Part shown: piece after piece, positions 8,150 through 15,098 of the stretch
How positions within the stretch are numbered: the stretch's first letter is position 1
Layout: each line of letters opens with the position of its first letter
Source: Thalassobius sp002708925
GTDB lineage: Bacteria > Pseudomonadota > Alphaproteobacteria > Rhodobacterales > Rhodobacteraceae
Direction of reading: 5' to 3'
NCBI RefSeq assembly: GCF_049803795.1
Contig: NZ_JBNAGJ010000004.1
Span: 248,001 to 312,000 of the forward strand
Length of the DNA: 64,000 nucleotides
Notes under the pieces: model-generated
Seen by the model: the letters and a program-made list of their open reading frames with translations, nothing else
The model's database searches: none
What the model was told of the DNA's origin: nothing
Made by a program: the position numbers and the translations under genes

Positions 8150-9139
8150 ATGAAAACCATGGTGAAATCGCTGGGCGTTGCCGCCCTGGCGCTGTGGGGC
8201 GGGATGGCCCAGGCGGCGGATGAGGTGACGTTGCAGCTGAAATGGGTCACGCAGGCTCAGTTTGCGGGTTATTATGTGGCGCTGGATAAAGGGTTTTATG
8301 AAGAAGAGGGCCTAGATGTCACGATCAAACCCGGCGGTCCGGATATTGCGCCTGCTCAGGTGATTGCAGGGGGCGGCGCGGATGTGGTGCTGGACTGGAT
8401 GCCCTCGGCGCTGGCGTCGCGTGAAAAGGGCCTGCCGCTGGTGAATATCGCGCAGCCGTTCAAATCCTCGGGGATGATGCTGACCTGCCGGAAGGACGCG
8501 GGAGTTGAAACCCCTGCCGATTTTGCGGGTAAAACCCTGGGCGTCTGGTTCTTCGGGAACGAATATCCTTTCCTTAGCTGGATGAGCAAACTGGGCCTGG
8601 CGACTGATGGCTCTGAAGGTGGCGTGACCGTGCTGAAACAGGGGTTCAACGTCGATCCGATTCTGCAAGGCCAGGCGGCCTGCGTATCAACCATGACGTA
8701 TAACGAATACTGGCAGATCATCGACGCGGGCCTGTCGCCCGACGATCTGGTTGTTTTCAAATACGAAGATCAGGGCGTCGCCACGCTTGAGGACGGCATG
8801 TACGTGCTAGAGGAAAACCTGAACGATCCCGCTTTCGTTGAGAAGATGGTGAAATTCGTCCGGGCCTCGATGAAGGGCTGGAAATGGGCCGAAGAGAACC
8901 CCACAGATGCGGCCATGATCGTGCTGGATAACGATGCCTCGGGCGCGCAGACCGAAGAGCACCAGATCCGCATGATGGGCGAAGTTGCCAAGCTGACCGC
9001 TGGCTCGAACGGCGCGCTGGATCCGGCGGATTACGAACGCACCGTGGCCTCGTTGCTGTCGGGCGGGTCGGACCCGGTGATTTCCAAAGCCCCCGAGGGC
9101 GCCTGGACCCACATGATCACGGACAAAGCGCTGAACTGA
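8150..9139 (+). CDS. ABC transporter substrate-binding protein, NMT1/THI5-like
   Basis: A periplasmic binding protein of 329 aa with a signal peptide of about 22 residues ending AQA. The mature part begins like ThiY/RibY-type proteins (LQLKWVTQAQFAGYYVALDKG), a family binding flat heteroaromatic ligands such as formylaminopyrimidine and riboflavin. Seen: GVWFFGNEYPF and the C-terminal helix region MVKFVRASMKGWKWA. GGAG precedes the ATG. It ends the operon before a terminator. Context with dihydropyrimidinase and the RutR site favours a pyrimidine-related ligand, which fits the family's taste for such rings. This is inference. Confidence 0.9.
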   Translation: MKTMVKSLGVAALALWGGMAQAADEVTLQLKWVTQAQFAGYYVALDKGFYEEEGLDVTIKPGGPDIAPAQVIAGGGADVVLDWMPSALASREKGLPLVNIAQPFKSSGMMLTCRKDAGVETPADFAGKTLGVWFFGNEYPFLSWMSKLGLATDGSEGGVTVLKQGFNVDPILQGQAACVSTMTYNEYWQIIDAGLSPDDLVVFKYEDQGVATLEDGMYVLEENLNDPAFVEKMVKFVRASMKGWKWAEENPTDAAMIVLDNDASGAQTEEHQIRMMGEVAKLTAGSNGALDPADYERTVASLLSGGSDPVISKAPEGAWTHMITDKALN

Positions 9140-9162
9140 TCCCCGATGCGTTTTGTATGGCG

Positions 9163-9190
9163 AAGGCCGGCCCCTCTGGGTCGGCCTTTT
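9163..9190 (+). terminator. Rho-independent terminator of the ABC operon
   Basis: AAGGCCG at 9163-9169 pairs with CGGCCTT at 9182-9188, then TT. It lies 23 bases after the binding-protein stop, just outside the convergent MarR gene. Confidence 0.7.
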
Positions 9191-9192
9191 GC

Positions 9193-9624
9193 TTATTTCG
9201 GGTCGTTTTCACTGACCCGTTGCAGCAGCCGCACAAGCGTTTTCTTCTCGTCTTCGCTAAGCCCCATGGTGATCTCATCCTGGATGATCCGGGCGATGTC
9301 CTCGACCTGTGCCAGGATGTCCGCCCCCGAATCAGTCAGGTGCAGCACCCGTGCGCGGCGGTCTTTCTTGGATACCGTGCGTTTGACATACCCCTTCTCT
9401 TCCAGCCGATCCACGACCCCGCCGATCGTTGCCCGGTCACAGGCCGTCCAGGATGCGACGGTGGCCTGATCCAGGCCGGGTTGCAGCTTTATCGCGGATA
9501 GGGCGGCGAATTGAAAAGGTGTAATATCAATGCCTTCGCGGGTCATGTGTTCGTGAAACAACGCCGTCGAAACCTGGTGCGCGCGGCGGGCAAGGTGCCC
9601 TGGCATTTCGTGAAACTTGGCCAT
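9193..9624 (-). CDS. MarR-family regulator 1
   Basis: A 143-aa winged-helix protein. HTH near residues 50-72 (DQATVASWTACDRATIGGVVDRL), wing KKDRRARVLHLTDSG. Ribosome site AGAGGA precedes the ATG. It is divergent from the maleylacetoacetate-isomerase-like gene and TRAP genes, with a palindrome (9726-9741) over their promoter. MarR proteins next to aromatic catabolic genes usually repress them and respond to the phenolic substrate or its CoA ester. Inference: it controls the 9912-13678 operon. Confidence 0.88.
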   Translation of the reverse strand: MAKFHEMPGHLARRAHQVSTALFHEHMTREGIDITPFQFAALSAIKLQPGLDQATVASWTACDRATIGGVVDRLEEKGYVKRTVSKKDRRARVLHLTDSGADILAQVEDIARIIQDEITMGLSEDEKKTLVRLLQRVSENDPK

Positions 9625-9708
9625 TTTTCCTCTGGTTTTTCGTTATTGCTGACCGTATGGTCGGTTTTGTAAAGAGTGGCGTTACCCTGGTTTCCATGTT
9701 AACGACAA

Positions 9709-9741
9709 TTGACATGACCCATAATGATATGCATACATATC
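9709..9741 (+). promoter_or_regulatory. Divergent promoter with palindromic operator
   Basis: A -35 TTGACA at 9709-9714 is followed by GATATGCATACATATC at 9726-9741, two 6-bp arms around four bases, covering the expected -10 zone. A shorter GACC-N4-GGTC dyad lies closer to the MarR start, near 9650. The placement fits a MarR repressor blocking RNA polymerase. Confidence 0.5.
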
Positions 9742-9780
9742 GAATAACGGACCAACACAAATCCTAGGGAGGAAGGACCC

Positions 9781-9906
9781 GTGTTGCCCCAATTGGCCAT
9801 TGCACGACAGGAATCGCAACCCGCTGTTTCGCGAAGGTTGCGCGCCTATGGCAAATGCCCCACGGGACAACCGATCTGCTTCCCCGGACATCTGACGGAG
9901 ACCTGA
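9781..9906 (+). CDS. Possible 41-aa leader peptide or small protein
   Basis: A GTG-started frame of 41 codons stands behind an unusually good ribosome site (GGGAGGAAGGA, four to six bases before GTG). It ends at 9906, five bases before the next ATG, so its stop lies inside the weak ribosome site of the isomerase gene. The peptide has two cysteines and several arginines and resembles nothing I know. Either it is a coupled leader, or the strong ribosome site is a coincidence in the 5' leader. Confidence 0.3.
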   Translation: MLPQLAIARQESQPAVSRRLRAYGKCPTGQPICFPGHLTET

Positions 9907-9911
9907 GGCCC

Positions 9912-10553
9912 ATGCGCTTTCTTGGCTATTTTCGCAGCTCGTCGGCATATCGTTGCCGCATCGCCTTCAATCTGAAGGGGCTGGACTATGACTTTGAAAG
10001 CATCCACCTGAAAAGCGGCGATCACAAAACGCCCCAGTTCGCCGCAGTGAACCCTCAAAAACTGGTGCCTGCGCTGATCACCGATGACGGGCAAGAGCTG
10101 TATCAATCTCTGGCGATCATCGAATGGCTGGACGAAACCTATGGCGGGGCCCGGCTGATCCCAGCAGACAAGGATTTGCGCGCTCAGGTCCGCGCCTTTG
10201 CCCAGGTCATTGCCTGCGAAATCCATCCGCTGCAAAACCTGCGGGTGCTGCAATATCTGCGCAACGATCTGGCGCAGGACGAGGACGCGGTGAACGCCTG
10301 GCTGGCGCGCTGGCTGGGCGACGGGCTGCAAGCCTGCGAGGACATCCTGCAAAAGCACCCCGAAGCCGCCTATTGCTTTGGCGATGAGCCGACGCTGGCC
10401 GACATCTGTCTGGTGCCGCAGGTTTTCTCGGCCGAGCGTTTCAATGTTGATATTTCGCATCTGTCGCGTATCAATGCGATTTATAAACAGTGTCAATCAA
10501 ATCGGGCTTTCGCGGCCGCGCACCCCAAGGAGCAGCCCGATTTCGAAACATAG
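9912..10553 (+). CDS. maiA: Maleylacetoacetate / maleylpyruvate isomerase (GST zeta class)
   Basis: A glutathione-dependent cis-trans isomerase of 213 aa. Seen: the zeta-class active-site signature SSSAYRCRIAFNLKGL at residues 8-23, NPQKLVPALITDDG and the QSLAIIEWLDETY thioredoxin-fold segment, then an all-helical domain with PTLADICLVPQV. It isomerises maleylacetoacetate (tyrosine/homogentisate route) or maleylpyruvate (gentisate route). The ring-cleavage dioxygenase is not nearby, so the true substrate is unsettled. The start at 9912 matches the family N-terminus. An upstream frame continues but has no matching residues. It heads the TRAP transporter genes. Confidence 0.85.
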   Translation: MRFLGYFRSSSAYRCRIAFNLKGLDYDFESIHLKSGDHKTPQFAAVNPQKLVPALITDDGQELYQSLAIIEWLDETYGGARLIPADKDLRAQVRAFAQVIACEIHPLQNLRVLQYLRNDLAQDEDAVNAWLARWLGDGLQACEDILQKHPEAAYCFGDEPTLADICLVPQVFSAERFNVDISHLSRINAIYKQCQSNRAFAAAHPKEQPDFET

Positions 10554-10646
10554 GTAAGCCGGCGGCAGAGGAGAGCCGCCACTTGCCCCAGTCATGCGGG
10601 CCCGTATTTGGGCCTGTCTACGATCTTAACCACGGGAGGTAAGACC

Positions 10647-11681
10647 ATGAAACTTATGAAATTTGCTCTGCGTACGGCAGCAGCTGCGGCCCTTGTGGCC
10701 GGCACGGCTGCAACCGCTTACGCACAGGAAGTGACGCTGAAAATGCACCAGTTCCTGCCAGCCCAGGCCAACGTGCCAAAGCTGATCCTGGACGTCTGGG
10801 CCGACAAGATCGAGGCCGAGTCCGAAGGGCGTATCAAGATCGAGCGTTACCCCTCGATGCAGCTGGGCGGGAAGCCCCCGCATCTGATCGGCCAGCTGGA
10901 AGACGGCATTGCCGATATCGTCTGGACCGTCGCGGGCTACACCCCCGGCCGGTTCCCCCAGGGCGAAGCGTTCGAGCTGCCCTTTATGATGACCAACGCC
11001 GAAGCGGCCAGCCGCGCATATTACGAATATGCCGAGGCAAACATGATGCAGAAGGAATACGCTCCCTTCAAAGTCATCGCTCTGTGGGTGCACGGCCCTG
11101 GGCTGATCCACTCGAAAAAGCCGATCACCGCACCGGCTGATCTGAACGGTGTCAAACTGCGTGCGCCGACCCGCGTGACCAACAAGTTCTTCACCGAACT
11201 GGGCGCAACCCCCGTTGGTATGCCGGTTCCCGCCGTGCCCGAGGCCCTGTCCAAAGGCGTGATCGACGCCACCGTTATTCCGTGGGAAGTCACCGGCGCA
11301 CTGAAAGTGCCAGAGCTGGTGGGCAACCACACCGAATTCGGTGACGCATCGCTGTATACCACCACTTTCATCTTTGCGATGAACCGTGACAAATACGAAG
11401 CCATGTCCGACGATCTGAAGGCGATCATCGACGCCAATTCGGGGGCTGATGTGTCCGCTTGGGCCGGCAAAACCATGGCGGCCTCGGATGCGCCTTCGCG
11501 TGCTGCGGCTGTTGCAAACGGCAATAACATCATCACCCTGACGCCCGAGCAGGTTCAGGTTTGGAAAGACGCTGCCGCTAGCCAAGAGGCCGACTGGGTC
11601 GCTGAGATGGACGGCAAAGGCTATGACGGCCAGGCGCTGCTGGATCAGGCCAAGGCGCTGACCGCAAAGCACACCAACTAA
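10647..11681 (+). CDS. dctP: TRAP transporter substrate-binding protein, DctP family
   Basis: The periplasmic receptor of a TRAP transporter, 344 aa, with a signal peptide ending TAYAQ near residue 27. Seen: the LRAPTRVTNKFFTELGATP segment, where the family places the Arg that salt-bridges the ligand carboxylate, and the VIPWEVTGALKVPEL region. GGGAGGT stands before the ATG; an upstream in-frame ATG is not used because it has no site. Known: the TarP subgroup binds p-coumarate, ferulate and cinnamate. The feruloyl-CoA synthase group downstream suggests the same here, by inference. It is set apart from dctQ by a strong hairpin. Confidence 0.9.
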   Translation: MKLMKFALRTAAAAALVAGTAATAYAQEVTLKMHQFLPAQANVPKLILDVWADKIEAESEGRIKIERYPSMQLGGKPPHLIGQLEDGIADIVWTVAGYTPGRFPQGEAFELPFMMTNAEAASRAYYEYAEANMMQKEYAPFKVIALWVHGPGLIHSKKPITAPADLNGVKLRAPTRVTNKFFTELGATPVGMPVPAVPEALSKGVIDATVIPWEVTGALKVPELVGNHTEFGDASLYTTTFIFAMNRDKYEAMSDDLKAIIDANSGADVSAWAGKTMAASDAPSRAAAVANGNNIITLTPEQVQVWKDAAASQEADWVAEMDGKGYDGQALLDQAKALTAKHTN

Positions 11682-11705
11682 GCCTCTGGCATCGAAGCAA
11701 AAGAC

Positions 11706-11729
11706 CACGGCGGGTATGATCCCGCCGTG
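11706..11729 (+). promoter_or_regulatory. Intercistronic stem-loop between TRAP genes
   Basis: CACGGCGGG (11706-11714) pairs perfectly with CCCGCCGTG (11721-11729) around a six-base loop and has no T tract. Such a hairpin would protect the binding-protein message from 3' decay or partly stop transcription, giving more receptor than permease. That ratio is usual in TRAP systems. Confidence 0.6.
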
Positions 11730-11768
11730 ATGTCGCTTTACCCTGCTCCATCAAGGACGAGGAAATAC

Positions 11769-12350
11769 ATGCAACAGTTCATGAACAAACTCGCGCGGTT
11801 CATGGCAATCCTGGGGGGGATCATCCTGACCCTTCTGGTGCTGCTGACCTGTGTGTCGGTTCTGGGCCGGTCTTTGAATACCCTGTTCCACTCGGGCTTT
11901 GCTCAGGCCGTTCTGGGGGATTTCGCACAGACCGTTCTGGATACCGGAATCGGCCCGGTCTTGGGGGATTTCGAAATCGTGGAGGCCGGGATTGCCTTCG
12001 CCATTTTCGCCTTCATCCCGCTTTGTCAAATCACTGGGGGCCATGCCTCGGTGGATATCTTTACCTCGGCCCTTCCGGTGAAGGCGAACCGCTTCATTCA
12101 GATGATCGTCGAGATCCTGTTTGCCGCCGTGCTGATCCTGATCGCCTGGCGTCTTTATGAGGGGATGCAATCGAAGATGCGGTACAATGAGACCACCTTC
12201 TTGCTGCAATTCCCGATCTGGTGGGCCTATGCCGCCAGCCTGTTTGCGGCCTGCGTGTCCGCGCTTGTTGCGGTGTACATGGCTTTCGTGCGGATCGCCG
12301 AGTTCTTTACCGACCGCACAATCATTCATGTCGGAGGGGCAGACCATTGA
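11769..12350 (+). CDS. TRAP transporter small permease, DctQ family
   Basis: A 193-aa membrane protein with four predicted helices (about residues 10-33, 65-90, 112-130 and 150-175). Seen: FAIFAFIPLCQITGGHASVDIF, where the family keeps a conserved core, and NETTFLLQFPIWWAYA. The start at 11769 follows GAGGAAATAC; an earlier in-frame ATG lacks a site. The stop overlaps the ATG of dctM by one base, so the two subunits are translated together. Confidence 0.9.
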   Translation: MQQFMNKLARFMAILGGIILTLLVLLTCVSVLGRSLNTLFHSGFAQAVLGDFAQTVLDTGIGPVLGDFEIVEAGIAFAIFAFIPLCQITGGHASVDIFTSALPVKANRFIQMIVEILFAAVLILIAWRLYEGMQSKMRYNETTFLLQFPIWWAYAASLFAACVSALVAVYMAFVRIAEFFTDRTIIHVGGADH

Positions 12351-13678
12351 TGGACCTGAGCAATCTTGAAATCGGGCTTCTGTCCTTTCCGATCCTGCTG
12401 GTGATGATCTTTCTGCGGGTGCCGATCGGGCTGTCGATGTTCCTGACCGGCCTGGTGGGGCTGTATCTGATCAACAACGGCTGGAACGTGGCGCTGGCCA
12501 AGCTGAAAACCGAGACATACTCGACCTTCTCCAGCTATTCGCTGTCGATCGTGCCGATGTTCATTCTGATGGGCCATTTCGCCACGCTGGGCGGGATGAG
12601 CCAGGCGCTGTTCAAAGCCGCCGAGGCCTTCCTGGGCCATCGTCGTGGCGGCGTTGCCATGGCCGCGGTTGGGGCCTGTGCGGGTTTTGGCTCGATCTGC
12701 GGATCGTCGCTGGCCACGGCCGCCACCATGAGCCAGGTCGCCCTGCCCGAGCTGCGCCGCTATGGCTATTCGGGCGGTTTTTCCACCGCCACGCTGGCTG
12801 CGGGCGGTACGCTGGGCATTCTGATCCCGCCGTCGGTGATTTTGGTGATCTACGCCATCCTGACCGAGCAAAACATCGCCAAACTGTTCCTGGCGGCGTT
12901 CATTCCGGGCATTCTTGCGGCTGTCGGCTATATGATCACGATCTCTTTGTATGTGCGGATGCATCCTGGCTCGGCTGGTGTGCGTCAGCCTCAGCCCATG
13001 GCCGAACGGTTCCGCGCGCTGGCCGATGTCTGGCCTGTGCTGCTGGTGTTTCTGGCCGTGGTTGGCGGGATCTACATGGGGATTTTCACCCCGACCGAGG
13101 GCGCCGCAGTGGGGGCGTTCGGCACCGGGCTGATTGCTTTTCTGAATGGCGGGCTGACCAAGATCACCCTGACCGAAAGCTTCATCGCCACCGCACGCGG
13201 CACGGCCATGATCTTCTTCATCGTGCTGGGCGCGGGGTTCTACAATGGGTTTCTGGCGCAAAGCCAGGTGCCGCAGGCGCTGTCTGAATGGGTGGTTGGC
13301 CTGGGCCTGAGCCCCTGGGTGATCCTGACGCTGATTCTGGCGCTGTATCTGGTGTTCGGCTGCGTGATGGACAGCCTGTCGATGATCCTGCTGACGATTC
13401 CGATTTTCTTCCCGATTATCTCGAATCTGGATTTCGGCATGACCGCCGAAGAGGTGGCCATCTGGTTCGGCATCATCGTTCTGATCGTCGTCGAGGTGGG
13501 GCTGATCACGCCGCCCGTGGGGATGAACCTGTTCGTCATCAACTCGATGGATCGTCTGACCCCGATGGTTGAGACCTATAAAGCGGTGATGTACTTTGTT
13601 GCCTCGGATATCGTGCGGGTGATCCTGCTGGTGATCTTCCCCGGTATCACATTGTTCCTGGTGCGCTTGCTTCACTGA
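12350..13678 (+). CDS. TRAP transporter large permease, DctM family
   Basis: The sodium-coupled transport subunit, 442 aa, about twelve membrane segments with the two inverted halves of the family. Seen: FGSICGSSLATAATM, GGTLGILIPPSVILVIYAILTEQ near residue 165 and VEVGLITPPVGMNLFVINS near residue 385, both TRAP substrate/sodium motifs. TGATG overlap with dctQ defines the start. A strong terminator follows 28 bases later. Confidence 0.93.
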   Translation: MDLSNLEIGLLSFPILLVMIFLRVPIGLSMFLTGLVGLYLINNGWNVALAKLKTETYSTFSSYSLSIVPMFILMGHFATLGGMSQALFKAAEAFLGHRRGGVAMAAVGACAGFGSICGSSLATAATMSQVALPELRRYGYSGGFSTATLAAGGTLGILIPPSVILVIYAILTEQNIAKLFLAAFIPGILAAVGYMITISLYVRMHPGSAGVRQPQPMAERFRALADVWPVLLVFLAVVGGIYMGIFTPTEGAAVGAFGTGLIAFLNGGLTKITLTESFIATARGTAMIFFIVLGAGFYNGFLAQSQVPQALSEWVVGLGLSPWVILTLILALYLVFGCVMDSLSMILLTIPIFFPIISNLDFGMTAEEVAIWFGIIVLIVVEVGLITPPVGMNLFVINSMDRLTPMVETYKAVMYFVASDIVRVILLVIFPGITLFLVRLLH

Positions 13679-13706
13679 TCAAGTCACAGAAATAAAAGAG
13701 TAAATC

Positions 13707-13748
13707 AAAACGCCCCGGTTTTATTGGCCGGGGCGTTTTGCGTTTTTT
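13707..13748 (+). terminator. Terminator of the TRAP operon
   Basis: AAAACGCCCCGG (13707-13718) pairs with CCGGGGCGTTTT (13728-13739), followed by a second T run at 13743-13748. The same stem recurs at 28029 and, altered, at 42243. Confidence 0.9.
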
Positions 13749-13792
13749 CCCTTTGCAGGTGCAGCATAGGAAATTCTGGACTCGTCGCATCA

Positions 13793-13804
13793 ATATAGCT
13801 ATAT
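13793..13804 (+). promoter_or_regulatory. Candidate operator of the hydroxycinnamate operon
   Basis: A perfect 12-bp palindrome ATATAGCTATAT lies about 25 bases before the crotonase start and overlaps the AT-rich -10 zone. The operon encodes its own MarR regulator (14605-15084), so autorepression here is likely. This is inferred from position and symmetry only. Confidence 0.5.
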
Positions 13805-13829
13805 ATCATAACTAATAGTGGAGATAGCA

Positions 13830-14600
13830 ATGACAGACACCGACATCATCAAGGTCGAACTGCAAGACAATATCGCAGTCGTGACCATGAACCGCCCCGG
13901 TAAGCGGAACGCCATGAACGACGATTTGCTGGCGGCTTTGGACGGGTTTTTCTCGAACCCGCCGCAAGAGGCCAAAGTGGTCGTGCTGACCGGCACCGAT
14001 GGCCATTATTGTTCGGGTCTGGATCTGAGCGAACACGTCGCCCGCAACGCCGAAGGCACCATGCGCCATTCGCGTGGCTGGCACGGTGTCATGGACAAAA
14101 TCCAGTATGGCGGCCTGCCTGTCGTGTCGGCCATGTTCGGCGCGGTGATTGGCGGCGGGCTGGAGCTGGCCACCTCGACCCACGTTCGGATTGCCGAACC
14201 CTCGACCATTTTCCAGCTGCCCGAAGGGCGCCGCGGGATTTACGTGGGCGGCGGGGCCTCGGTTCGGGTGGGGCGTATCCTGGGCGCTGACCGGATGACG
14301 GAAATGATGCTGACCGGACGGAAGTACAACTCGGATGAGGGGCTGGCCCTGGGGCTGGCGCATTACGCGGTTGCGGAAGGCGAGGCGATGGATCTGGCGA
14401 TGGATCTGGCCCGTAAGATCGCGAAAAACGCTGGTCTGTCGAACTATGTGATGATCCACGCCCTGGCCCGGATCGAGGACATGTCGAAGCAAGACGGCCT
14501 GTTCACCGAAAGCCTGTGCGCCGCGTTGACGCAGACCAGCCCGGACGCCGAAGAAGGCCTGCGCGCCTTCTTGGAAAAACGCGCCCCGACGTTCCGGTAA
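13830..14600 (+). CDS. Crotonase-family enoyl-CoA hydratase, probably acting on hydroxycinnamoyl-CoA
   Basis: A 256-aa crotonase-fold enzyme. Seen: NRPGKRNAMN, the oxyanion-hole segments HYCSGLDLSEH and FGAVIGGGLELA, and the glutamate-bearing QLPEGRRGIYVGGG. GGAG stands seven bases before ATG 13830; the in-frame GTG four codons earlier overlaps that site and is less likely. It is co-directional with the MarR and feruloyl-CoA synthase genes. In such clusters a crotonase hydrates feruloyl- or coumaroyl-CoA. Either it also cleaves the product to the aldehyde, or the chain is shortened by beta-oxidation. No vanillin dehydrogenase is nearby, while an acyl-CoA dehydrogenase and an amidohydrolase are, which leans to the second. 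Confidence 0.85.
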   Translation: MTDTDIIKVELQDNIAVVTMNRPGKRNAMNDDLLAALDGFFSNPPQEAKVVVLTGTDGHYCSGLDLSEHVARNAEGTMRHSRGWHGVMDKIQYGGLPVVSAMFGAVIGGGLELATSTHVRIAEPSTIFQLPEGRRGIYVGGGASVRVGRILGADRMTEMMLTGRKYNSDEGLALGLAHYAVAEGEAMDLAMDLARKIAKNAGLSNYVMIHALARIEDMSKQDGLFTESLCAALTQTSPDAEEGLRAFLEKRAPTFR

Positions 14601-14604
14601 CGCC

Positions 14605-15084
14605 ATGGTCCGCAAACCCGCCAAAAAGCCCGCCAAACAGGCAGAGCCGCAGGCCGGTCCGTTGGATCGGCACCTGCGCAGCTATGCCGGATATAACGTC
14701 AAGCGTGCCTCGAACATCATGCAGCAGAATGCGGCCCGGACGCTAGAGCCCTACGGCCTGCGGATCACCACGTTTTCCGCCCTGTGCGTGATCGTGGACA
14801 ACCCGGATGTGACGCAATCGCAACTGGCCGCCGCGCTGAACATGGAACGGTCCAACACCGTGCTGATCATCGACGCCCTGGAAGAGGCCAACCTGATCGG
14901 GCGTTTCCGTGTGCCGACGGATCGGCGCTCTTATGCGTTGCGCGCGACATTGGCCGGAATGAAGCGGCGGGACGCAGCCGCGCGGGCTTTGACAAAGGCC
15001 GAGGAGGAGCGGCTGGCCCACCTGAGCCCCGAAGAACGCGTGCACCTGATGGACCTGCTGGGCCGTATCGACCCCCTGGATTGA
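14605..15084 (+). CDS. MarR-family regulator 2 (CouR/HcaR/FerR-like)
   Basis: A 159-aa winged-helix protein with a basic N-terminal tail (VRKPAKKPAKQAE). HTH: DVTQSQLAAALNMERSNTVLIIDAL, wing PTDRRSYALRATLAG. It lies four bases after the crotonase stop and 14 before feruloyl-CoA synthase, in one transcript. Known members of this setting bind hydroxycinnamoyl-CoA esters as inducers. It probably binds the palindrome at 13793-13804. Confidence 0.87.
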   Translation: MVRKPAKKPAKQAEPQAGPLDRHLRSYAGYNVKRASNIMQQNAARTLEPYGLRITTFSALCVIVDNPDVTQSQLAAALNMERSNTVLIIDALEEANLIGRFRVPTDRRSYALRATLAGMKRRDAAARALTKAEEERLAHLSPEERVHLMDLLGRIDPLD

Positions 15085-15098
15085 GGAGATCCACCCAT

